Positions 10,001 through 16,919 of a DNA stretch of 33,784 bases are shown piece by piece. This DNA is from CAZCTC01 sp964501335 (GTDB lineage: Bacteria; Chloroflexota; Anaerolineae; B4-G1; SLSP01). Below the pieces are notes generated by a model. It was not told where the DNA came from. It ran no database searches and worked only from the letters and a program-made list of their open reading frames with translations. The stretch is from the NCBI GenBank assembly GCA_964501335.1, contig CAZCTC010000083.1, forward strand, positions 1 to 33,784. The letters run 5' to 3'. Each line of letters starts with the position of its first letter. Position 1 is the first letter of the stretch. A program made the translations under genes and the position numbers.

Positions 10001-13000
10001 TTTTCCGGGCTCTCCGCGGCCAGCTGATCCCATTCCGTATCCAGCAACAGGCGCTGCCCGGAATAGGCGGTGAAACTTTCCGCCAGCGCCTGTTGCGTGA
10101 GCAAGATCGGCGCCTCTGTATCGTTCAACACCCAGAGCAGCCGTTCCTCAGGCTGGCGCACATCCAGCGGCACATAGATCCCGCCCGACTTCACAATGCC
10201 CAGGACCCCCACGATCAATTCCATCGAACGGGTCATGCTCAAACCCACCGGCGTTTCAGGCCCCACCCCGGCCCGCCGCAGATAGTGCGCCAGCTGATTG
10301 GCCCGGGCATTGAGTTCACGATAGGTCAACGACTGATCGCCAAAGGTAACCGCCACCGCATCGGGGCGCCGCGCCGCCTGTTCCTCAAAAAGCTCGCTCA
10401 CACAGCGTTCCCGGGGATAGGTCGTCGCCGTCGCATTCCACTGCTCCAGCATCAACCGCTGCTCTTCTGCCGTCAACAGCGGCAGCTGCGCCAGCGGAAG
10501 ATCAGGCTGCGCCACCACCCCTTCCAACAGCGCCCGGAAATGGCCGGCCATCCGCTCAATCCGTTCGCGGGCAAAGAGGTCCGTGAGATATTCCCAGACT
10601 GCCGACAATCCCGCTTCGCCATCCCGAAATTCCAGCAACAAAACCAGGTCAAATTTGGCCGTCTGAGACGGTAACCGCAAGGGCAGCAGGCGCAAATCCG
10701 GCAGTTCCAGGGGAGCGACCGGCGCATTCTGCAAAACAAACATCGTATTGAAAAAGGGCGTGGCGCCGGCCCCGCGCTCCGGATGCAGGACTTCGACAAG
10801 GCGGTCGAAAGGCAAATCCTGATGAGCATAGGCGCCCATCGTCATCTCACGCACCCGCTCCAACAGGCCCCGGAAAGTGAGCCCTTCCGACACCGTCGTT
10901 CGCATCACCAGCGTATTCACAAAGAAACCGATCAAACCTTCGATCTCCTTGCGGTTGCGGTTGGCAATCGGCGAGCCGACCGCAATATCGGTCTGACCGG
11001 TATAGCGATAGAGCAAAATCTGGAAGGCGGCCAGGAAAGTCATAAAGAGCGTCACGCCCTGCTGCCGGCTCAAAGTTTGCAGCGCTTCGACCAGCTCCGG
11101 CGGCAGAATAAACTCCACACTGGAGCCCTGGTAAGAAGGCGAAGTCGGACGCACATAATCCCCCGGCAATTCCAACATCGGCGGGGGAGCCGCCAGTTGT
11201 TTCTTCCAGTAATCCAGCTGCCGCTCCCAATCGGCCCCCTGAAGCCGGGACCGTTGCCAGACCGCAAAGTCGGCATACTGGATCGGCAAAATCGGCAAGA
11301 CCTCCGGCCGATAAGTATGATTATGACAGGCCGTGTACAGGACGGCGAATTCGTTCTCCAACACCCCCAGCGACCAGCCGTCGATGATGATATGATGGAA
11401 GGTCAACAGCAACCAATGTTCGGTCTCATCCAGACGCAACAGCTCGCCCCGAATCAACGGCCCCCGGCTTAAATCAAAAGGACGGCGCACTTCCGCCGTC
11501 AATAACTGCCGGGCTTCCGCCTCCCGGTCCTCCGTCGGCAGAGCGGATAGATCGACCCGCGGTAAAGAAAAGTCCAGAACCGGCGCGACCTTCTGCCGGG
11601 GCTCGCCGTCGACCACGCTAAAGGTCGTCCGGAAAATCTCATGGCGGGCCACCAAAATATTCAGGCTCTGTTCCACCGCGGCCAGATCCAGCGGCCCGAT
11701 CAATTGCAAAGCCCAAAACTCATTGTAAGTAGAGCGTCCCGGGTCCAGTTGATCCAGAAACCATAAACGCTGCTGGGCAAAGGAAAGGGGCAAGGGACCT
11801 TTGCGATCCACCGGGCGGATGGGAGAAAGGTCGCCCGCTTCCAGCCCCTCCGCCAGCAGCAATTCATCCACATAAGCCGCCATCTCCGCAATCGTCGGCT
11901 GCTCAATCAACCGATAGAGCGGATACTCCACATTGAAAAGCGAACGCAGCCGGGAGATCACCTGGGTGGCCAGCAATGAATGGCCCCCCAGCTCGAAAAA
12001 GCTGTCGTGAATGCCCACCCGCTCCAGATGCAAAATGGAGATCCAGATATCCCCCAGCGCCGCCTCCGTCAACGTGCGGGGCGGCACGAACTCCGCCGCC
12101 GAGGTGATGTATTCAACCGGCGCCGGCAACGCCTTGCGATCCACCTTGCCTGTCGCCGTCAACGGCAGCGCCTCCAGAAAGACATACGCCGATGGCATCA
12201 TATACTCGGGAAGCCGCTCTTTCAAGTACGCCTGGAGGCTGGAGGTCTGGATGCTGGAAGTCCGGGTATCACCCATTCCACTCGAAGAGGGCAGATCACA
12301 CAACTTAAGGCGCTGTACCGACAGCGTCCCGCATGCGGAATTCTCCTCGCGAGAGACGACACGCGGGATGGTAAGAAAAGGTTTTTTTTGTTTATTTTTT
12401 CGCGCGCCGCAGACGGCGCGCGAAAAAATAGCCTTTTTCTTTCCCTGCAAATGGCTTAAGTTCCCTGATAGGCTCGGAGAGAAGTTTCCCCAATCTTCCA
12501 GACTTTCAATCTTCCAATCTTCGCTGTCTACAGTCTGCTGTCTGCTGTCTACTATATAGGCCACCAGCGCCTTCTCGCCGATCTCATTGCGGCGGACCAG
12601 CACCACCGACTCCCGCACTCCGGGATAGCTGTTCAACTGCGTCTCGATCTCCCCCAGTTCGATCCGGAAACCCCGGACCTTGTACTGTTGATCCCGGCGG
12701 CCCAGGAATTCGAGATTGCCGTCGGGCAGATACCGGCAAAGATCGCCCGTCGCGTAAAGGCGGGCCCCCGGCTCCGGGCTGAAAGGGTGCGGAATGAACT
12801 TCTCTGCCGTCAATCCCGGCCGCCGCCAATAGCCGCGCGCCAACCCATCCCCGCCGGTATAAAGCTCGCCCACCACACCGACCGGCACCGGCAGTAAATT
12901 GTTATCCAGCACATAGATCTGGCTGTTGGAAATGGCCCCACCGATGGGCACCGCTTCCGTCCAGGATGGATTGTCGGGGATAGCATAGCAGGTGGTAATC

Positions 13001-15348
13001 ATCGTATTTTCCGTCGGGCCGTAGGCATTGATGATCCGCGCCGAAAGCGTCGCAGCGGCCTTCTTCGCCAGCACCACCGACAGGACATCGCCGCCGGTGA
13101 TCAATTGATGCAGATTGACCAGATCGTCCATCTGTTGATCGACCAGCAGCGGAAAAACGCCGGAAGTGAGCTGCAAACTGGTCACGCCCGACTCCCGAAT
13201 CAGGCGGCCCAGATCTTCCATCATCAGCATATCCGGCGGCGCGAGCACCAACCGACCGCCGTTGAGCAAGGGCCCCCAGATCTCCAGCGTGGCCGGATCG
13301 AATGAAATCGAGGCAAACTGCAACCAGGTTTCGCCTTCATCCAATCGGGCATAGTCGGCATTCTTCACCAGCCGCACCACCCCGCGATGGACCACCCCCA
13401 CCCCTTTGGGCTGCCCGGTCGAACCCGACGTGTACATCACATAGATCAGATGGTCCGGCGTGATCTGCCGGGCAGGGTTCGCCACCGGCTCGCCCGCCAC
13501 CCGCTCCCATTCCACATCCAGCAACAGACGGGGCCCGGCATAATCGGTAAAATTCCCGACCAGCGAAACCTGAGTCAACAGCATCGCCGCCTTTGTATCG
13601 TCCAGAATCCAGAGCAGGCGATCCGCCGGCTGGCGCACATCCAGCGGCACATAAGCCCCTCCCGCTTTCACAATCCCCACCAACCCCACAATCAACTCGA
13701 AAGAACGGGTCAAACTCACCCCCACCCGTGTCTCGGCCCCCACCCCGTTCCGCTGGAGATAATGGGCCAGCTGATTGGCCCGGGCATTCAACTCCCCATA
13801 GGTCAGGGTCTGCCCATCCAGCTCCACCGCAATGGCCTCCGGTCGGCGCGCCGCCTCTTCTTCAAAGAGATCCGCCACACAACGCTCCCGGGGATAGGCG
13901 GTCGCCGTCGCATTCCAGTTTTCCAACAATTGCCGGCGCTCGGCCGGAGAAAGATATTCGCAAAGACCGATCGGCTGTTCCGGATCGGCCACCAACGCCG
14001 CCGTCAGATTTTGCCAGTGAATGGCGAGCCGCTCGATCGTCTCTCGATCGAAAAGCTCCATCGCATATTGCAAGGAGAAACCCAATTCGGAACCGATCGT
14101 AATAATCGTCAGAATAAAATCAAACTGCGCCGGAGAAGGCGGCAGGGCAATCGTCTCCCCCTCCCAGCCACTCAACTTCAAAGAACCGACAGCTTTGTGG
14201 GCCGCGGCGGCATTCAAATTGCCGTTCATCAGCATGGATTCTTCAAACAAGAACATCAGATGAAAAAACGGGGCCTGTCTGGCCTGCCGATCGGACTGCA
14301 ACCGTTCGACCAGCAAAGGGAACGGCACCTGACGATGCTCATAAGCACCGGTCAGCGTGCGGTCGACCTGCCGGGCCAGTTCGGCAAAGGTCATCCGATC
14401 GGAGAGCTGCTCGCGCAAGACCAGCGGATTGCCGAAATAGCCCAGGAACCGTTCCCAATCCGACTGCCGCTCCGCCGCCATCGTCCCCAGAATCAAATCG
14501 GATTGCCCGGTATAACGATAGACCAGCACTTCAAAAACAGCCAGGAGAACCACCTGCAACGGCAGCTCCAGCCTGGCGCTCAGTTGTCGGACCGCCGCAC
14601 TCAACTCAGCGCCCCAAAGACTGAAAACAACGCCCCCTTCATAATCAGGAGAAAGGGGGCGGGGACGATCCAGCGGGAACGTCACATCGGGAAGTTCCCC
14701 GGCCAGTTGAGTCTCCCAATATTCCCATAACGGCGCCGCAGCCGATCCTTTCAAGAAGGCCTGCTGCCAACGCACATAATCCACATATCGAAAATCCAGC
14801 GGCGTCAGAGTCACCGCCCCGTTCTGCACCGCTGAATAGATCCATTCCAATTCATCCCAGAACCCGGCCAGAGAACCGTCATCGGCAATGATATGGTGGA
14901 TCGTATGGAGCAGAACATGCTCCTCCGGTCCCAGGTTCCATAGACGTACTCGAAAAAGCGGACCGGTAGCCAGATCAAAGGACTCCCGGCTCGCCGCCGC
15001 GACCGCCGCATCGACCGTTGCCGCATCCCATCCGACCGCCTCGTGGATCTGAAAATCCAGCGCCTCCGGGCCCGGCGCAAGGAAACGCAACACGACGCCC
15101 TCCGGAGTCATGGGGAAGGTCGCACACAAGAGGGGATGGCGTTCCAGCATTCGTTGAAAGGTCTGGCGCAACGCCACAGCATCGACCGGGGCATGAATGC
15201 GCACCGCATGGGCTCTTACATACATGGAATTTCCCGGCGCAAGCTGCTGCATATACCAGAGCGTCTGCTGCCCCGGAGATAAAGGGAGATCCTGCGGTAA
15301 GGAAAAACCATTGCCGTCTTCCGGCCGCGATGAGAGTGCTGTGTCCAT
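4036..15348 (-). CDS. Three-module NRPS with terminal thioester reductase (C-A-T-C-A-T-C-A-T-R)
   Basis: This 3770-residue enzyme should build a tripeptide on carrier thioesters and release it reductively. Approximate landmarks: C1 with HHIIADDGS near residue 151; A1 with YTSGSTGQPKG near 643 and NAYGPTE near 775; T1 LGGHSL near 1122; C2 HHIIIDGWS near 1320; A2 YTSGSTG near 1800; T2 MGGHSL near 2225; C3 HHIISDGWS near 2425; A3 YTSGSTG near 2912; T3 LGGHSL near 3337. The end is a reductase with TGATGFLG near 3424 (NAD(P)H binding) and YGQSKW near 3583 (catalytic Tyr/Lys). All A domains keep the A10 lysine (TATGKVDRK, TPTGKVDRN, TPSGKIDRR). An N-terminal C domain suggests acylation of the first residue or a partner upstream. 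The reductase predicts an aldehyde, alcohol or cyclised imine product. Repeat-derived inserts sit before LPEYM/LPDYM in each A domain. The ATG at 15348 follows AAAGGA. No MbtH, thioesterase or PPTase gene is nearby. Confidence 0.95.
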   Translation of the reverse strand: MDTALSSRPEDGNGFSLPQDLPLSPGQQTLWYMQQLAPGNSMYVRAHAVRIHAPVDAVALRQTFQRMLERHPLLCATFPMTPEGVVLRFLAPGPEALDFQIHEAVGWDAATVDAAVAAASRESFDLATGPLFRVRLWNLGPEEHVLLHTIHHIIADDGSLAGFWDELEWIYSAVQNGAVTLTPLDFRYVDYVRWQQAFLKGSAAAPLWEYWETQLAGELPDVTFPLDRPRPLSPDYEGGVVFSLWGAELSAAVRQLSARLELPLQVVLLAVFEVLVYRYTGQSDLILGTMAAERQSDWERFLGYFGNPLVLREQLSDRMTFAELARQVDRTLTGAYEHRQVPFPLLVERLQSDRQARQAPFFHLMFLFEESMLMNGNLNAAAAHKAVGSLKLSGWEGETIALPPSPAQFDFILTIITIGSELGFSLQYAMELFDRETIERLAIHWQNLTAALVADPEQPIGLCEYLSPAERRQLLENWNATATAYPRERCVADLFEEEAARRPEAIAVELDGQTLTYGELNARANQLAHYLQRNGVGAETRVGVSLTRSFELIVGLVGIVKAGGAYVPLDVRQPADRLLWILDDTKAAMLLTQVSLVGNFTDYAGPRLLLDVEWERVAGEPVANPARQITPDHLIYVMYTSGSTGQPKGVGVVHRGVVRLVKNADYARLDEGETWLQFASISFDPATLEIWGPLLNGGRLVLAPPDMLMMEDLGRLIRESGVTSLQLTSGVFPLLVDQQMDDLVNLHQLITGGDVLSVVLAKKAAATLSARIINAYGPTENTMITTCYAIPDNPSWTEAVPIGGAISNSQIYVLDNNLLPVPVGVVGELYTGGDGLARGYWRRPGLTAEKFIPHPFSPEPGARLYATGDLCRYLPDGNLEFLGRRDQQYKVRGFRIELGEIETQLNSYPGVRESVVLVRRNEIGEKALVAYIVDSRQQTVDSEDWKIESLEDWGNFSPSLSGNLSHLQGKKKAIFSRAVCGARKNKQKKPFLTIPRVVSREENSACGTLSVQRLKLCDLPSSSGMGDTRTSSIQTSSLQAYLKERLPEYMMPSAYVFLEALPLTATGKVDRKALPAPVEYITSAAEFVPPRTLTEAALGDIWISILHLERVGIHDSFFELGGHSLLATQVISRLRSLFNVEYPLYRLIEQPTIAEMAAYVDELLLAEGLEAGDLSPIRPVDRKGPLPLSFAQQRLWFLDQLDPGRSTYNEFWALQLIGPLDLAAVEQSLNILVARHEIFRTTFSVVDGEPRQKVAPVLDFSLPRVDLSALPTEDREAEARQLLTAEVRRPFDLSRGPLIRGELLRLDETEHWLLLTFHHIIIDGWSLGVLENEFAVLYTACHNHTYRPEVLPILPIQYADFAVWQRSRLQGADWERQLDYWKKQLAAPPPMLELPGDYVRPTSPSYQGSSVEFILPPELVEALQTLSRQQGVTLFMTFLAAFQILLYRYTGQTDIAVGSPIANRNRKEIEGLIGFFVNTLVMRTTVSEGLTFRGLLERVREMTMGAYAHQDLPFDRLVEVLHPERGAGATPFFNTMFVLQNAPVAPLELPDLRLLPLRLPSQTAKFDLVLLLEFRDGEAGLSAVWEYLTDLFARERIERMAGHFRALLEGVVAQPDLPLAQLPLLTAEEQRLMLEQWNATATTYPRERCVSELFEEQAARRPDAVAVTFGDQSLTYRELNARANQLAHYLRRAGVGPETPVGLSMTRSMELIVGVLGIVKSGGIYVPLDVRQPEERLLWVLNDTEAPILLTQQALAESFTAYSGQRLLLDTEWDQLAAESPENPAPVGMPENLLYIIYTSGSTGVPKGVGVPHRGLVRLVKNNNYVEMNEAESWLQFTSISFDPSAWEIWGALLNGGRLVVAPPGVLSLEELGRVIRESGVTSMIMISGLFPLMVDQQLSDLINLRYLIVGGDVLSLPHARKVAEMLPGRLVNAYGPTENSVVTTCYPVSNAQSWTTSVPIGSAIYNTEIYVLDDRMQPVPVGVPGELYTGGEGLARGYWRRPALTAEKFVPHPFSKEPGARLYRTGDLCRFFPDGNLEFLGRLDQQVKIRGFRIELGDIEAQLLKYPGVKNVLVTVLGSGAHEKRLVAYIVDSRQQTVDSEEGNGRLEEPGSGRLEEWKNGSLDAGARVSDSQSSNIQSTAFRSFLKDYLPDYMIPAAFVVLDELPLTPTGKVDRNALPVPEPGFSLRTEYVAPRTPTEAGVQEIWSAVLSVPQPGIHDNFFEMGGHSLLATQVVSRIRALFNVELPLRRLLEHPTIAGVAADVDALLLLRGSGGAGKFSPIQPVKRGGLLPLSFAQQRLWFLDQLDPGLPTYNIPLALRLVGPLDRGAVERSLNALVERHETLRTAFVVEASEPRQEISPVVRLAVPVADLRVLSEAEREREAWRLTTEEALLPFDLSRGPLVRARLLQLGEREHWLLLTLHHIISDGWSMGVLSREFNALYTAFCENQSLNVEMPGDAEVQKDKAGLPPLPIQYADFTLWQQEQMQQGVWESQLEYWKQQLGTPPPPLELPTDYPRPTSPSERGANLEFILPVSLVDALQNLSQQQGVTLFMILLAAFKTLLFRYTGQTDLSVGSPIANRNRSEIEGLIGFFVNTLALRTQLTEPMTFTELLERVRETTLEAYAHQDLPFEKMVEVLQPERDFSHTPFFNVMLVLQNSPVISVELPELAISQLRVPSHTAKFDLLLSLEPEENGRGLLGTWEYRTDLFVAERIERMVGHFRTLLEGIVAQPTARLTELPLLTAAERQQLDSWARPEKVQSPMECLHQLFEAQCERTPEAPAVRCGDEQLTYRELNARANQLAHRLRRAGVGPDQAVGLVATRSIEALVGVLGIVKAGGAYLPLDPGYPPERLAFMGEDARLSVVVMQKSLEPLAFTAQRVYLEEIGEEAETGNLPNLASPESLLYVLYTSGSTGRPKGVALPHRVLTHLIRWQLENTALSRPARTLHYASLNFDVSCQELFTAWCSGGTVIVAKNEQRQDFTALLNLLAGEAVERIFLPFVALQYLTVAASLHSQRPALALREVITAGEALQVTGAVKDFFAALPGATLHNQYGPTETHVATAFTLNGAPDSWETWPPVGRPVTNAECYVLDPWLRPVPVGVPGELYLGGSCLARGYRGRPALTAEKFIPHPFSDQPGARLYRTGDLCRWRSDGEIEFLGRRDAQIKIRGFRVELGEIEAVLQQYPGVVACVVVVREETPGDKRLVAYIVDSEERKIGRLEEGDVASGFQSSNIQSSNIQSSDIQSLLREHLKTRLPEYMVPSAFVMLPELPRTPSGKIDRRSLPKPEVEAVPETDELAIDLPQTALEKKLVDIWMGLFQQARMGIRANFFELGGHSLLAARLLLVVQSEFKVEVALRKFLERPTIEHLAMLIEEAGVQRAGPMEDAEEPDLWAEVRSMPELDPLPAGEAVPAAIFLTGATGFLGVYLLAELLRRQAAPVYCLVRAADARAGFERICKKMQEFRLWDESFRERIVAVAGSLAQPRFGLDEVRFQELAGAVGSIFHCGAGVSYAYSYAGLKPANVLGTQTVLELAALRVPKAIHYISTLGVFSDEHYQEEAPILESDPAAECKGLHIGYGQSKWVAEQLMLRAKRRGFAVSIYRPGRISGHTQTGLPNQSDFIYRMIFNCAQMGAAPEMDYWVDQTPVDFVSAAVWVLSRRPDSPESFYHLTNPRPMLFRRIVEWFATQGRPLQLVSYGEWLVRLQKHLEEQGRPEEYYALAPVWSDGRPAKNLVYDIRNVTAGLAGTGIECPPVDERLLARYFGELL
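5600..5716 (-). repeat. Repeat-derived insert in the A3 domain of the NRPS
   Basis: Roughly residues 3211-3250, between VAYIVDS and the LPEYM motif, are encoded by tandem GATGTTGGAAGACTG units (repeats of QSSNIQSS) plus one TGTCTAC heptamer. The insert is in frame and short. It occupies the same loop as the inserts in A1 and A2. Confidence 0.85.
8925..9083 (-). repeat. Repeat-derived insert in the A2 domain of the NRPS
   Basis: Residues about 2089-2142 are encoded by TGTCTAC/TGTCTGC heptamers (giving VDSRQQTVDS) and CTTCCAAT-type repeats (giving SGRLEEWKNGS and QSSNIQS). They lie between the conserved VAYI strand and LPDYM. The reading frame is preserved. Confidence 0.85.
12235..12557 (-). 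repeat. Repeat-derived insert with hairpin element in the A1 domain of the NRPS
   Basis: Residues about 931-1038 form an insert of roughly 105 residues. From its N-terminal side it contains VDSRQQTVDS (7-bp repeats), an EDWKIESLEDW stretch (CTTCCAAT repeats), and then a whole dispersed hairpin element (about 12315-12445). That element has a perfect 17-bp stem (12393-12409 with 12414-12430, loop CAGA) and a CGTCCCGC box. The element is read through in frame as basic, low-complexity residues. It ends at LQAYLKERLPEYM. The stem is followed by an A-run, not a U-run, on the mRNA strand, so it should not act as an intrinsic terminator. Confidence 0.88.
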
Positions 15349-15395
15349 AGTATTAGTCCTTTAACTTGCTCATTTAAACTGCGATGATGAGGCTG

Positions 15396-15424
15396 GCATT
15401 ACGCCGGGTTCTCAAAATCGTCAA
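15396..15424 (-). promoter_or_regulatory. Weak candidate promoter for the NRPS gene
   Basis: On the minus strand a TTGACG (15424-15419) is followed after 17 nt by TAATGC (15401-15396). The -35 box is close to consensus but the -10 box is poor, so the site is a guess. It would give a 5' leader of about 40 nt. Confidence 0.22.
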
Positions 15425-15579
15425 AACAGGTCGAGTGGTATGCGCTTACAGCCGCCGAATAGCAGTTCTGGGGCAGAAAGGAAAGAAGAAAGAAAGGAAC
15501 GACTTCAGTGCATGGCACAATTGAATGGTATGAGCATTTTAACACTAACTTAATATAACTCAAGCTGCTTTCCTTTCAT

Positions 15580-15611
15580 AATTTCGCGCACCCCGGAAGG
15601 TGCGCGAAATT
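15580..15611. repeat. Stand-alone hairpin
   Basis: A perfect 13-bp stem (15580-15592 with 15599-15611) closes the loop CCGGAA. It lies upstream of the NRPS gene, between two other elements. It belongs to the GGAA-loop class also seen at 15923-15956. Confidence 0.7.
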
Positions 15612-15640
15612 GTAATTTTCTCAAGCTGCACAGTTAATAT

Positions 15641-15818
15641 TTTTACGTCCCGCACATGGCTTTTCTCGATAGGAATCGACGCGCCGAACCGACAGAGAGA
15701 GTTTTTTGTTTGTGTTTGTGCGCGCATCAGAATGCGCCCACAAACACGTTTTTTCTCCCGCCTTTCCAGGCCAATCGCACAGGTCGAGAGAAAAACCCAT
15801 TTTTGCGGGACGTTAAAA
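15641..15818 (+). repeat. Dispersed hairpin element, copy f, with inverted ends
   Basis: This copy is bounded by near-perfect inverted ends, TTTTACGTCCCGC at 15641 and GCGGGACGTTAAAA at 15805. Inside are a GACAGAGAGAG plus T-rich leader and a stem of 16 positions with one mismatch (15712-15727 with 15732-15747, loop CAGA). A trailer with GCCTTTCCAGGC and CGCACAGG follows. The inverted ends make it look like a small non-autonomous mobile element. No gene overlaps, and 15349-15971 as a whole holds none. Confidence 0.7.
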
Positions 15819-15922
15819 TGCCTGCCGCATGGTTGACTCTTTTATTCTACTCAGAGGGTGTGACAGAAGTGTTAAACAATAGGGGGAGTTTCAAAAAAAG
15901 GGGAAGAAAGAAGCCTGGTCTA

Positions 15923-15956
15923 TGTTTTCGCGCGCCTGGAAAGGCGCGCGAAAACA
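15923..15956 (-). terminator. Hairpin downstream of the DegV gene
   Basis: A perfect 15-bp stem (15923-15937 with 15942-15956, loop GGAA) lies 16 nt past the stop codon of the DegV-family gene. The stem is GC-rich at the top with T/A tracts at its base, so it could end transcription of that gene. It is also a member of the repeated hairpin family. Confidence 0.45.
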
Positions 15957-15971
15957 CAATTTTCCCATCAA

Positions 15972-16826
15972 CTATTCAGAATAGCCGCAGAGCGCCAGCG
16001 CCTTGGGACCGGTGTGCACGCCCAGCACCGGAGAAACGATATGGACAAAAAGCTCAGCCGGATGATATTCCTGCCGGACCCGTTCGGCCAACGCTTCCGC
16101 CTCTTCCGGCACCGCATTGTGCAAAACCGTAATGTGCATCGGATGGGTGGGGTCCATGCGCTTGAAGAACTCCTTGTAGAGCGAATCAACGGCGGCCTTG
16201 CGCGAACGGGAAGGGATCGAAGCCCCCACCGTCCCGGTTTCATGCCGGACATAGATCAACGGCTTGATCTGCAACACGCCGTTCAATAACCGCACCGCGT
16301 CGGCAATCCGCCCTCCCTTGGAAAGATATTCCATCGTATCAAGCGTAATGAAGTAAGTCATGCGATCCCGGGCGCGGTCCGCCGCCGCCACCATCTGCTC
16401 CAGCGTACCGCCGCTCTCACGCACGCGCGCCGCCGTAATCACCTGCCAGCCCAACCCCATCGAGTTGCTCTTGCTGTCGACCACCTCCACAGGGATCGGA
16501 GATTCCTGCGCCGCCGACCGGGCCGAGCCGATCGTGCCGCTCATCCCGCTGGAAATCGTGAAGGCCAAAACCCGCGAAGCACCCTTTTCATAAGCGCGTT
16601 GATAGGCTTCCAGGAAAGCGCTGGCCGGAGGCTGAGAAGAAATGGGGAAATGGGGGTCTTTGCCGAGCCGGGCGTAGAAATCCTCAGCCGGCATATCCAC
16701 CCCGTCGAGATAAGTCTGATCACCAAAAGTAATCGAAAGAGGGACAACGGTGATATCGTATTGCTGCCGCCACTCGGCGGGGATATCGCACGTACTGTCT
16801 GTAATTAAAGCTATGGAGTGAGGCAT
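15972..16826 (-). CDS. DegV family fatty-acid-binding protein
   Basis: The 284-residue protein is a complete DegV-family member. Proteins of this family bind a fatty acid in a cleft between two domains, and in Firmicutes the FakB versions present it to the kinase FakA. Landmarks are the N-terminal IALITDSTCDIP, a SSQPPAS segment (Ser/Thr-rich binding loop), FTISSGMSGT, MEYLSKGGRI, LQIKPLIYV, and the C-terminal VLGVHTGPKALALCGY. Length is typical. The ATG at 16826 follows AAGGCGG at about 7 nt. The zinc-ribbon membrane protein gene lies 93 nt upstream on the same strand, so the two may be co-transcribed. No fakA-like kinase is in the window. A hairpin follows the stop codon. Confidence 0.93.
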   Translation of the reverse strand: MPHSIALITDSTCDIPAEWRQQYDITVVPLSITFGDQTYLDGVDMPAEDFYARLGKDPHFPISSQPPASAFLEAYQRAYEKGASRVLAFTISSGMSGTIGSARSAAQESPIPVEVVDSKSNSMGLGWQVITAARVRESGGTLEQMVAAADRARDRMTYFITLDTMEYLSKGGRIADAVRLLNGVLQIKPLIYVRHETGTVGASIPSRSRKAAVDSLYKEFFKRMDPTHPMHITVLHNAVPEEAEALAERVRQEYHPAELFVHIVSPVLGVHTGPKALALCGYSE

Positions 16827-16919
16827 ATCATCCGCCTTAAAGATAAAATTTTGGTATAGTCTACCACGATTTAAAATTTTGCCTGTCCACTAAAAACAAG
16901 CCATTCTATCCAGAAAGGG

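Noticed and set aside
7840..10674. A 944-residue open frame on the plus strand
   Set aside because: It is antisense to the NRPS, and its product is rich in Arg, Pro and Gln with no domain. It arises from the codon bias of the real gene.
12300..12450. Break in the NRPS gene (pseudogene) at the hairpin insert
   Set aside because: The frame stays open through the insert, and the A9 and A10 motifs and carrier domain follow normally.
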